Below the pieces are notes generated by a model. That model did no database searches. It was given only the letters and a program-made list of their open reading frames with translations, and was not told the origin of the DNA. The position numbers and the translations under genes were made by a program. A stretch of DNA of 24,357 bases, taken from contig JAEDJH010000013.1 in assembly GCA_016296415.1 (NCBI GenBank), positions 1 to 24,357 of the forward strand. The letters run 5' to 3'. The first letter of the stretch is position 1, and each line of letters starts with the position of its first letter. This document shows positions 1-6,806 of the stretch, piece after piece. Source of the stretch: Clostridia bacterium. Its GTDB lineage: Bacteria; Bacillota; Clostridia; Christensenellales; CAG-138.

Positions 1-16
1 TGCGGGCAAAACCCCC

Positions 17-42
17 CAAGTTTTCCCATAAGGGAATACTTG
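17..42. repeat. Imperfect palindrome, inverted copy of 183-208
   Basis: CAAGTTTTCCC (17-27), a 4-nt loop ATAA, and GGGAATACTTG (32-42) form an 11-bp stem with one mismatch. The reverse complement of the element at 183-208 matches it at nearly every position, so the two are inverted copies about 140 bp apart. No U-tract follows, so a classical Rho-independent terminator is not supported. Function is unknown. Confidence 0.65.
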
Positions 43-182
43 TCCTCCCGTGAAAAGCCCTCTTCCTTAACGAAGCCCCTTCTTGGCGCCCCCCTGCGCT
101 TCCCCTCACAAAAAACATCTTTATCTCCTCCCAATAAGCTTTTTCCGCCTTCTTTGGGGGTGCAGTCTCCCCTGCCGGGGTA

Positions 183-208
183 CAAGTATTTCCTTACGGG
201 AAAACTTG
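183..208. repeat. Imperfect palindrome, inverted copy of 17-42
   Basis: CAAGTATTTCC (183-193), loop TTAC, and GGGAAAACTTG (198-208) form a hairpin with two mismatches. It is the inverted partner of 17-42. It is followed by GGGCAGCGCCC at 210-220, which adds a small GC-rich hairpin. The pair could fold into a long cruciform or mark the ends of a small non-autonomous intergenic repeat. Confidence 0.6.
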
Positions 209-305
209 AGGGCAGCGCCCCCGAAAAAGCCAAAAGTCAAAAGAGGCCTCCCAGCACGCTCCCCTTTTGCCGCATTTTTGCACCGAAAACAAATCCCTTA
301 AACCA

Positions 306-334
306 TTGCTTATGCAACAAAAAAGTAGTATTAT
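306..334 (+). promoter_or_regulatory. Candidate sigma-A-type promoter of the locus
   Basis: TTGCTT (306-311) and TATTAT (329-334) are separated by 17 nt, the usual spacing. The -10 box matches TATAAT at 5 of 6 positions; the -35 box keeps only TTG. It lies in the only markedly AT-rich stretch (about 300-360) upstream of the first gene, and would give a leader of roughly 200 nt. Assignment is by eye only. Confidence 0.45.
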
Positions 335-431
335 ATAGTAGCATAGATATACATATATATCGGCGGAGCCTCGGACGGACGGAAAACAGCGGCTGTCACG
401 GGTTTTTGCCGACTTATAAAGGCGGCCGCCC

Positions 432-440
432 TGCTATACT
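432..440 (+). promoter_or_regulatory. Possible second promoter, extended -10
   Basis: TGC followed directly by TATACT (435-440) fits an extended -10 element. No good -35 box is present 16-18 nt upstream. It would give a transcript starting about 90 nt before the first gene. Weak alternative to the promoter at 306-334. Confidence 0.2.
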
Positions 441-477
441 TTCTCCCTTTTCGGGTGAAAAAGCTCTGCGGCAAAAA

Positions 478-534
478 GACGGCGTCCGTGCGCTTTCCCC
501 CGTGGGGCGCAAATATGACCGATGCCGTCGGTGA
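478..534 (+). promoter_or_regulatory. Structured leader next to the first ribosome binding site
   Basis: GACGGCGTC (478-486) can pair with GATGCCGTC (521-529) in a 9-bp stem with one G-U pair. It encloses a nested hairpin, GCGC 490-493 with 507-510 plus CCC 497-499 with GGG 504-506. An alternative hairpin, ACCGA (518-522) with TCGGT (528-532), shares bases with the outer stem and covers part of the likely Shine-Dalgarno GGTGA (530-534). The two folds exclude each other, which could control translation of the priming transferase. Base pairing is seen directly; a regulatory role is inference. Confidence 0.3.
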
Positions 535-540
535 AATGAA

Positions 541-1197
541 ATGGAAAACGGAAAAAGAAGGCTCACACAGCGCATATACCTTGCGGTAAAAAGAGGGCTT
601 GACATACTTATCTCGGCGATACTTCTCGTTCCGTCCGCATTCGTGATGGGCGTTTTCGCCATACTCATCAAGGCGGAGGACGGCGGTCCCGTGCTGTTTA
701 AGCAGGACAGGATAGGACGGGGCGGTAAAACGTTCAAGTTTTACAAGCTGCGCTCGATGCGTGTGAACAGCGAGCATACCGGCACGGGCGTGTATTCGGA
801 AAAGGACGACCCCCGTGTTCTCAAGATCGGTAAAATCGCCCGCATGACGAGCATTGACGAGCTTCCGCAGCTTATAAACATCCTTCGGGGGGATATGTCG
901 CTTATCGGTCCAAGACCTCCCCTCACCTACCACCCCTGGCCGATAGAGGAATATACCGACGAGCAGAGGAAAATGTTCGACGTGCGCCCGGGCATAACCG
1001 GCTGGGCGCAGGTGAACGGGCGAAAGACCGTGGAATGGCACAGGCGCATAGAGCTTAGCTGCTATTATGCAAAAAACGTGTCGTTTGCGCTCGACGTGAA
1101 GATATTCTTCATGACCGTGTTCAAGGTATTGAGGAACGACGATAACTTAAACGACGGCAAAACGCTTGAAAAGTCCGAGCATAAGGCGGAGGTCTGA
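541..1197 (+). CDS. Priming sugar-phosphate transferase (bacterial sugar transferase family)
   Basis: The 218-residue protein belongs to the membrane sugar transferase family (WcaJ/WbaP catalytic domain type) that moves a hexose-1-phosphate from a nucleotide sugar to undecaprenyl phosphate, the first step of repeat-unit assembly. A hydrophobic segment at about residues 19-44 would anchor it. The catalytic core is clear: KLRSMR, then DELPQL (D106-E107), GDMSLIGPRPP and RPGITGWAQVNGR. It is the short form, without the N-terminal multi-membrane domain of WbaP/WcaJ. ATG at 541 follows GGTGA (530-534) with a 6-nt spacer; an in-frame stop at 532-534 limits the start to this region. It is the first gene of the locus, 3 nt before the next. 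The sugar (galactose, glucose or a diaminosugar) cannot be told from the sequence. Confidence 0.93.
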   Translation: MENGKRRLTQRIYLAVKRGLDILISAILLVPSAFVMGVFAILIKAEDGGPVLFKQDRIGRGGKTFKFYKLRSMRVNSEHTGTGVYSEKDDPRVLKIGKIARMTSIDELPQLINILRGDMSLIGPRPPLTYHPWPIEEYTDEQRKMFDVRPGITGWAQVNGRKTVEWHRRIELSCYYAKNVSFALDVKIFFMTVFKVLRNDDNLNDGKTLEKSEHKAEV

Positions 1198-1200
1198 CAA

Positions 1201-2022
1201 ATGCTGAAGCTGATGTATATAACGAACGACCCTGCCGTTGCAAGGATCGCCGCCGAGGCGGGCGTTGACCGCATCTTCATCGACATGGAGGTACTGGGCA
1301 AGGCGGAGCGTCAAAAGGGCATGAACACCGTGCAGTCTAACCATACGCCCGAGGACATACGGCGTGTGCGTGCGGCGATAGGAAACACGGCGGAGATAAT
1401 CGCCCGAATAAATCCGCTTAACCCGAACAGCGGTGCGGAGATCGACGCCGCCGTGGGAAACGGTGCGGACATAATAATGCTGCCGATGTGGAAAACCGCC
1501 GCCGACGCAGAGCGCTTTTTGTCGCTGGTAAACGGGCGCAGGCGCACCATGCTGCTTTTGGAAACGGATGCCGCCGCCGACTGCATTGCGGAGGTGGTGA
1601 AGCTCGGCGGTATAGACGAGATACATATCGGGCTGAACGACCTGCATCTATGCTATCGGCAGAAATTCATGTTTGAGCCGCTTGCCGACGGCACGGTGGA
1701 GCGCATCGTCGGGACGGTAAAGGCGGAGGGCATCCGCTGCGGCTTCGGGGGAATGGTTCGCCCGGGCTCGGGAATGCTTCCGGCGGAGCTGATACTTTCG
1801 GAGCATTGCAGGCTCGGCTCGGAGATAGTCATTCTCTCACGGGGCTTCTGCAATGCCGCACAGTTCACCTCCGAGGCGGCGATACGGGGGCAGTTCACCG
1901 CAGGCGTTGCCGAGATACGTGCGCTTGAACGGGTGTATGCCGGCTGGACGCCCGAACGCTTTGAGAAAAACCGCCTGACGGTAAAGGCGCAGGTAAGCGA
2001 AATAGTTTCACGGATGGGCTGA
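1201..2022 (+). CDS. HpcH/HpaI-type aldolase / citrate lyase family protein
   Basis: The 273-residue protein looks like a class II, metal-dependent aldolase of the HpcH/HpaI superfamily, which forms or cleaves 4-hydroxy-2-keto acids using pyruvate or a related enolate. It has the family layout of a (beta/alpha)8 barrel: FIDMEVLGK near the N-terminus, IIARINPLN, IIMLPMWKT, LLLETDAA with putative metal ligand E121, and IHIGLNDLH with D147. Such enzymes normally act in aromatic or sugar-acid catabolism, so a place right behind a priming transferase is unusual. It is 2 nt ahead of a D-2-hydroxyacid dehydrogenase, which suggests sequential reactions on a 2-keto acid product. The actual substrate is unknown. 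Confidence 0.82.
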   Translation: MLKLMYITNDPAVARIAAEAGVDRIFIDMEVLGKAERQKGMNTVQSNHTPEDIRRVRAAIGNTAEIIARINPLNPNSGAEIDAAVGNGADIIMLPMWKTAADAERFLSLVNGRRRTMLLLETDAAADCIAEVVKLGGIDEIHIGLNDLHLCYRQKFMFEPLADGTVERIVGTVKAEGIRCGFGGMVRPGSGMLPAELILSEHCRLGSEIVILSRGFCNAAQFTSEAAIRGQFTAGVAEIRALERVYAGWTPERFEKNRLTVKAQVSEIVSRMG

Positions 2023-2024
2023 CG

Positions 2025-2945
2025 ATGAAAACCCTTATAACCGGTGCGGCAAAGTTTAATGAAGAGCAGCTTTCCCTGCTGAATGCGGCGGGGATCGAAA
2101 CGGTATTCCACCGGGACGAGCGTGAGCGGGTGGAAAACCCCGGGCGCTTCGAGGCGGTGGTATGCAACGGGCTTTTTATGCACAACGACATAGAGCGCTT
2201 CACCGCCCTCAGATTCGTGCAGCTTACCTCGGCGGGGCTTGACCGTATGCCCATGGACTACGCACGGGCGCACGGCATAACCGTTAAAAACGCAAAGGGC
2301 GTTTACAGCATACCCATGGCGGAGTTTGCCGTCTGCGGCATACTCGACCTTTACAAAAAAAGCCGCTTTTTTGCGGAAAATCAGAAACAGCACCGCTGGG
2401 AAAAGCACCGTGGGCTTTCGGAGCTTTTCGGAAAAACGGCGTGCATCGTGGGCATGGGCGACGTCGGCACGGAAACGGCACGGCGGCTCAAAGCCTTCGG
2501 CTGCCGCATAATCGGCGTGAACCGAAGCCAAAGGACGGACGAAGCGTTTGATGCGGTGCTTCCGCTTGAGGGGCTGGAGGAGGCGCTTGAAAAAAGCGAC
2601 ATAGTCGTTATCGCCATCGCCCTGACCGATGAAACCAAAGGCATCGTTCGCCCCCTTGTTCCAAGCAAAATGAAGCACGGAGCGATACTTGTGAACGTGG
2701 CGAGGGGTGCGCTCATCGACGAGGCGGAAACGGCGGCGGCGCTCACGGACGGGCGGCTGTCGGGTGCGGCGCTGGACGTGTTCGAAAGCGAGCCGCTTGA
2801 CGAAAAAAGTCCGCTTTGGGAAGCTTCCGAAAGGATGCCGGATAATGTGATACTCACGCCCCACAACAGCTTTGTCGGCGACGGAAACGGGCGCAGGCTG
2901 TTTGAGGTGATATACAAAAATCTTACGGAGGATATAAAAAAATGA
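2025..2945 (+). CDS. D-isomer-specific 2-hydroxyacid dehydrogenase
   Basis: The 306-residue NAD(P)-dependent oxidoreductase interconverts 2-keto acids and D-2-hydroxy acids. The Rossmann motif GMGDVG is at residues 143-148. The catalytic triad of the family is intact: R227 in NVARGALID, E256 in FESEPL and H280 in LTPHNSF. Length is somewhat shorter than the usual 310-330 residues, mainly in the N-terminal substrate domain. The stop overlaps the next ATG (ATGA), so it is probably translationally coupled to the AsnB-like gene. Together with the aldolase upstream it could make a D-2-hydroxy acid for polysaccharide decoration; this is inferred from gene order only. Confidence 0.88.
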   Translation: MKTLITGAAKFNEEQLSLLNAAGIETVFHRDERERVENPGRFEAVVCNGLFMHNDIERFTALRFVQLTSAGLDRMPMDYARAHGITVKNAKGVYSIPMAEFAVCGILDLYKKSRFFAENQKQHRWEKHRGLSELFGKTACIVGMGDVGTETARRLKAFGCRIIGVNRSQRTDEAFDAVLPLEGLEEALEKSDIVVIAIALTDETKGIVRPLVPSKMKHGAILVNVARGALIDEAETAAALTDGRLSGAALDVFESEPLDEKSPLWEASERMPDNVILTPHNSFVGDGNGRRLFEVIYKNLTEDIKK

Positions 2946-4552
2946 AGCGGTTTTACGGGGACGAGATAAGGCGGAGGCTCGATTCGGAGGAAAAATACAG
3001 GGAGCTTTTGTTCCCGAGGTGCTATCTTTTCACCGATAAACGCCTGACCGATAACGACCGCTACCCGTTCTACGGCAGGTGGAGCGGGGCGCAGGTGGGC
3101 GGCTATACCCTCTATGCACAGGAAAAGACCCATGCCTATACCGCCGAAAGGGACGGCGTCGCCGCCGCATTGGTGGGACACGCCTTCGACCCCTTCACGG
3201 GCGTTTTGGACGAAAACGAGATACTTACCGCCTGCATCGACGCATGGAGGCGTGACGAAGCGGCATTTTTCGACATTGTGAACCGAATAACGGGCGTTTT
3301 TGTGATAATTCTGGCGGAGGGCGAAAGGCTCACCGCCGTGCAGGACTGCTCGGGTATGCAGATGCTCTACTACGGCAGGGCGGACGGGCATATATGGATG
3401 ACCTCCGCGCCGCAGCTTGTGGGCGACGTATGCGGCCTTAAAAGGACGGAGTACGTTATGCGCCTTTTAAACAGCAGGGGCTATTACAGGGGGAGCCGCT
3501 TTCTGCCGGGCGACCTTTCGCCCTATGAGGAGCTGACGAGGCTCGGGCCGAACATGGTTTTAAGGTATGACGGCGAATTTACCCAAAGGCGCTTTTTCCC
3601 CGTCACGGAGCGCAGGGAGCTTTCGGAGGAGGAGAAGCCCCGGGCGATAGAGGAGATATATTCGCTTTTCAGAAAAAATATCGAGATGATACTTGAAAAA
3701 TGGGACTCGGCGGCGCTTTCCCTGAGCGGCGGCACGGACAGCAAGACCACGCTTGCGTGTGCAAACGGGCTGTACGACCGCTTCATGCGCTACAGCTTTG
3801 CGTCAAAGCCGTCGGAGAAGCAGGATGCGGATGCGGCGGCGGAGATCTGCAAAAAGCTTGGGCTTTCGCATAAGCTGTACGTCATACCCGAGGACGAAAA
3901 CGAGATAGAGGACTATGACTTTCTCGTAAAGCTCATCGACCACAATACGTCGTATCTTTGCGCCTTCTATAAAAACGAGCTGAGGAAGTACATTTGGCTT
4001 TCACGCAATCACGATTACAAAACGGAGATAAAGTCCGACGCCTCCGAGATAGGCAGGGCTATAATGCAGCGAAAATACCGTGTAAGGCTTCCCGAGGTGC
4101 TTGCCCCGAGGCATTTCACGGCGTTCCACGCAAGATACTTTTTCGAGCCGTCGCTGATGCGTGCGGCGGACAGGGCGAACCGCAGCCTTATGGAAAAAAC
4201 GGGGCTGACGGGGCCGATAAAGGGCTATGAGCATCTGACGCTGTATTTTTGGGAGGTACGCATGGGCTCGTGGGCGGCGACGTCCTTCCATTCGCAGCAG
4301 TTTTTCGGGGAAGTAGTCATCCCCTACAACAACCGCAGGCTCATGGATATGTTTTACGGCTTCACCTATGACGAAAGGCTGAACGACGTTCCGCACAGGC
4401 TGCTCATGAAGCGGGGCAATCCCGCCGTGGCCGATATGAATATCCATGTAAAGGACAGCTATTTCGACAAAAAGCGGATATTCCTTGAAACCGTTTACTA
4501 CCTTTACGCAACACGCCTTAACGTCTTCGGCAGGAAGAAGGCGGGGAAATAA
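2942..4552 (+). CDS. Asparagine-synthetase-like amide ligase lacking the N-terminal Cys
   Basis: The 536-residue protein has the two-domain layout of class B asparagine synthetases. The N-terminal half (about 60-220) carries a glutaminase-like fold signature (GHAFDPFTG, RITGVFVIILAEG, GMQMLYYG, TSAPQL), but the protein starts MKRFYG, so the catalytic Cys2 needed to hydrolyse glutamine is absent. The synthetase half has the ATP pyrophosphatase P-loop SGGTDS at 262-267. Beta-lactam synthetase shows that members without the Cys can form an amide from an amine substrate rather than from ammonia. It is likely a ligase that adenylates a carboxylate and joins it to an amine, perhaps an amino sugar. 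The 4-nt overlap with the dehydrogenase supports joint function. Substrate unknown; ammonia-dependent activity remains possible. Confidence 0.8.
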   Translation: MKRFYGDEIRRRLDSEEKYRELLFPRCYLFTDKRLTDNDRYPFYGRWSGAQVGGYTLYAQEKTHAYTAERDGVAAALVGHAFDPFTGVLDENEILTACIDAWRRDEAAFFDIVNRITGVFVIILAEGERLTAVQDCSGMQMLYYGRADGHIWMTSAPQLVGDVCGLKRTEYVMRLLNSRGYYRGSRFLPGDLSPYEELTRLGPNMVLRYDGEFTQRRFFPVTERRELSEEEKPRAIEEIYSLFRKNIEMILEKWDSAALSLSGGTDSKTTLACANGLYDRFMRYSFASKPSEKQDADAAAEICKKLGLSHKLYVIPEDENEIEDYDFLVKLIDHNTSYLCAFYKNELRKYIWLSRNHDYKTEIKSDASEIGRAIMQRKYRVRLPEVLAPRHFTAFHARYFFEPSLMRAADRANRSLMEKTGLTGPIKGYEHLTLYFWEVRMGSWAATSFHSQQFFGEVVIPYNNRRLMDMFYGFTYDERLNDVPHRLLMKRGNPAVADMNIHVKDSYFDKKRIFLETVYYLYATRLNVFGRKKAGK

Positions 4553-4581
4553 TTCAAACCAACGACGGAGAGGACGAAACC

Positions 4582-5718
4582 ATGAAAGTTTTGATTGTTG
4601 CCACCGTTAAAAGCCATATCGTGCAGTTTCACCGACCGCTTGTGAGTATGCTTCATGAGCACGGTGCGGAGGTCTATGCTGCGGCGTACGACAACCTTGC
4701 CGTCAAAAACGGGCTGAAGCTGGACTTTGTTGACGGCGTGTACGACATACCCTTCGTGCGCTCTCCGTTCAGCCCGAAGAACATCGTCGCATACCGTGCG
4801 CTGAAAAAGGTGATCGACGGGGGCGGCTTTGACGTTATCCACTGCAATACGCCCGTCGGCGGCATAGTCGGACGCCTTGCGGCAAGAAAGGCCAAAAAGG
4901 GCGGCACGAAGGTGCTTTATACCGCCCACGGCTTCCACTTTTTCAAGGGAGGACCGAAAAAAAGCTGGCTGATATATTACCCCGTGGAAAAGCTGATGGC
5001 ACGCCTGACCGACAGGCTGATAACCATCAACGAGGAGGATAACCGGCTTGCCGAAGAAAAATTCAATACCGAGGTATGCCGCATACACGGCGTGGGCGTC
5101 GATACCGAACGCTATCACGAGGCGGACGGCGAAACGAGGGCTTCCCTGCGTGCGGCGGAGGGGCTTACGGACGGGGATTTTGCGATACTCTGCACGGGCG
5201 AGCTGAACGAAAACAAAAACCAGACGACGCTGCTTGAGGCGGCGGCGAAGCTGAAAGAAAGCCTGCCGAACCTGAAGGTGCTTCTGGCGGGCAACGGACC
5301 GCTTGAGGGCAGGCTCCGTGAAAGGGCCGCCTCATTGGGGCTTGAGGACACGGTACGCTTTTTGGGCTACAGAACGGATCTGGAGCGTGTGGCGCCCGCA
5401 GTGGATATTGTCGTGTCGTGCAGCCGGCGCGAGGGGCTTCCCCTGAACATCGTGGAGGCGATGCTCTGCGGCAGGGCTGTCGTTGCCTCCGAAAACAGGG
5501 GTCACAGGGAGCTTGTAAAGGACGGGAAAACGGGATATATACTCTCCCCCGACGATGCGGAGGGCTTTGCCGGGGCGATACTCCGCCTTGCAAACGACAG
5601 GGAGCTTCGCATGAGGCTCGGCGCCGAGGGCAAAAAATTCGCCCAAAGCTATACCGTGCCGAACGTGAAAAAGGAGCTTGAGGAGATTTATTTTGCTGAT
5701 AGCGAGGTAAAAAAGTGA
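4582..5718 (+). CDS. Glycosyltransferase family 4
   Basis: The 378-residue GT-B enzyme adds a sugar to the lipid-linked repeat unit on the cytoplasmic face. The N-terminal domain has VIHCNTPVGGI and TAHGFHFF, and the C-terminal donor-binding domain has GELNENKNQTTLLEA and the retaining EX7E motif from E284 to E292 (EGLPLNIVE). Start: ATG 4582 behind GGAGAGG-like sequence, after a 29-nt gap, one of the largest inside the locus. The stop overlaps the GTG start of the pyruvyltransferase. Bases 5583-5694, coding for its C-terminus, are repeated at 8439-8550 with only two mismatches, so its final residues sit at a recombination boundary. Base use is GC-rich like the genes upstream. Confidence 0.92.
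   Translation: MKVLIVATVKSHIVQFHRPLVSMLHEHGAEVYAAAYDNLAVKNGLKLDFVDGVYDIPFVRSPFSPKNIVAYRALKKVIDGGGFDVIHCNTPVGGIVGRLAARKAKKGGTKVLYTAHGFHFFKGGPKKSWLIYYPVEKLMARLTDRLITINEEDNRLAEEKFNTEVCRIHGVGVDTERYHEADGETRASLRAAEGLTDGDFAILCTGELNENKNQTTLLEAAAKLKESLPNLKVLLAGNGPLEGRLRERAASLGLEDTVRFLGYRTDLERVAPAVDIVVSCSRREGLPLNIVEAMLCGRAVVASENRGHRELVKDGKTGYILSPDDAEGFAGAILRLANDRELRMRLGAEGKKFAQSYTVPNVKKELEEIYFADSEVKK
5583..5694 (+). repeat. 112-bp direct repeat, copy 1 (3' end of GT4 gene)
   Basis: Aligned by eye with 8439-8550 at a constant offset of 2856 bp: 110 of 112 positions are identical, with differences at 5600 (g versus a at 8456) and 5685 (g versus a at 8541). The match ends abruptly on both sides (5582 t versus 8438 a; 5695 g versus 8551 a). 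It flanks the block 5695-8438. Confidence 0.95.
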
Positions 5719-6806
5719 AAGTTGGAATTTTAACGCATTATGATGTAAATAATCAGGGCGCACAGCTTCAGATGACCGCCATGGCGAAAAAGCTTGAGAG
5801 CATGGGTCACGAGGTACGCATTCTGACATATAAAAAGAATTTTGACTACAACGGAGACGAGGAGCTTAGAAATCAGGTATCACTGCGTTCTGTGCCCTAT
5901 TATATAAAGCATTACCTCCTTGAAAAGGGTCTGCCGCTAACATGGTTCAACACACGGAAGGTGCTGAAAAACCGCAGAGCGAGGAGGCGGTTCACTTACG
6001 CCCCTTATGACAGCAGCGGCTGTGATGCGGTGATTATAGGCAGCGACGAGGTGTTCAGCGTAGATGTCGGCTGCAACAGGATGATGTACGGTCACGGCAT
6101 TGGCGTCCCCGCCATTGCGTATGCGCCGAGTTTTGGAATGACGAATGTGGATATGCTTAACGAGCGCGGCTGTTTTGACGATGTGCAAGGCGGTCTGCGA
6201 TCCATGTATCGCCTTTCCGCAAGGGATGCACATACCAGGGAGATGATACGCATACTGACGGGGCGAGATGTGCCGATGGTGTGCGATCCTGTTTTGCTCT
6301 ACGAGGGCGAATATACCTCCCCCGAAAGGCAGATCAAGAGACCGTATATGCTAATTTACGCTTATGATAGAAATATGACGGCAGCGCATGAGGTGGAGGC
6401 CATAAAGGCGTATGCCAAAAAGCATGGCCTGATGACGATTTCTGCGGGCACATATCATAAATGGTGCGACAAAAACATTGCCTGCAACGCAGAGGAGTGG
6501 TATGGCTATTTCAAAAATGCAGCGTGCGTCGTGACGGATACGTTCCACGGCACCGTAGCTTCCGTATGCAACAACAGCAATGTTGCGGTGTTTGTGAGGA
6601 CGAAGCTGAACTTGAACAAGCTTACCTCTCTGCTTATCGAGCTGAATATGGAGGACAGGCGAATAAACGAATTTACCGAGGATGAGCTCGAGCGTATCTT
6701 ATCTGCCAAGATCGACTACGCCGCAGTGAACGAAAAGCGAAGCGCCATGGCGAAGGCAGGCGAAAACTATCTTAAATGGGCGCTGGAGGGGATAAATGAA
6801 GAATAA
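5715..6806 (+). CDS. Polysaccharide pyruvyltransferase family protein
   Basis: The 363-residue protein matches the polysaccharide pyruvyltransferase family, which forms pyruvate ketals on sugars using phosphoenolpyruvate (as in CsaB and related enzymes). Family marks are the N-terminal NNQGAQLQ (12-19), VIIGSDEVFS, and DTFHGT with H278. The start is GTG at 5715, overlapping the upstream stop (GTGA); no in-frame ATG lies near. It overlaps the next gene by 11 nt. The pairing of a pyruvyltransferase with an Fe-S/F420-hydrogenase-beta-like protein is common in polysaccharide loci of anaerobes. Codons end in A/T more often than in the genes before 5700, in line with a separate origin. Some members of this family may have other donors. 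Confidence 0.88.
   Translation: MKVGILTHYDVNNQGAQLQMTAMAKKLESMGHEVRILTYKKNFDYNGDEELRNQVSLRSVPYYIKHYLLEKGLPLTWFNTRKVLKNRRARRRFTYAPYDSSGCDAVIIGSDEVFSVDVGCNRMMYGHGIGVPAIAYAPSFGMTNVDMLNERGCFDDVQGGLRSMYRLSARDAHTREMIRILTGRDVPMVCDPVLLYEGEYTSPERQIKRPYMLIYAYDRNMTAAHEVEAIKAYAKKHGLMTISAGTYHKWCDKNIACNAEEWYGYFKNAACVVTDTFHGTVASVCNNSNVAVFVRTKLNLNKLTSLLIELNMEDRRINEFTEDELERILSAKIDYAAVNEKRSAMAKAGENYLKWALEGINEE

Larger units (their letters stand above)
1..300. other. Intergenic region, no supported gene
   Basis: I see no convincing gene on either strand. The open frames here translate to Pro/Ser/Lys-rich sequence without a recognisable fold, and the longest runs through the AT-rich promoter region further on. 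The stretch is rich in C and G runs and holds two related hairpin-forming elements (17-42 and 183-208) plus a short CCCC/GGGG hairpin at 169-180. It resembles repeated intergenic sequence rather than coding DNA; whether it recurs elsewhere in the genome cannot be seen here. Confidence 0.6.

Noticed and set aside
40..534. 164-residue open frame on the + strand before the first gene
   Set aside because: Pro/Ser/Lys-rich, no recognisable domain, no ribosome site, and it runs through the hairpin repeats and the candidate promoter.
1653..2864. 403-residue open frame on the - strand
   Set aside because: It lies opposite the dehydrogenase and aldolase genes, which have clear catalytic motifs; its translation is Arg/His-rich and without a fold signature, a shadow caused by high G+C.
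2381..3391. 336-residue open frame on the - strand
   Set aside because: Antisense to the intact dehydrogenase and AsnB-like genes; low-complexity Ser-rich translation.
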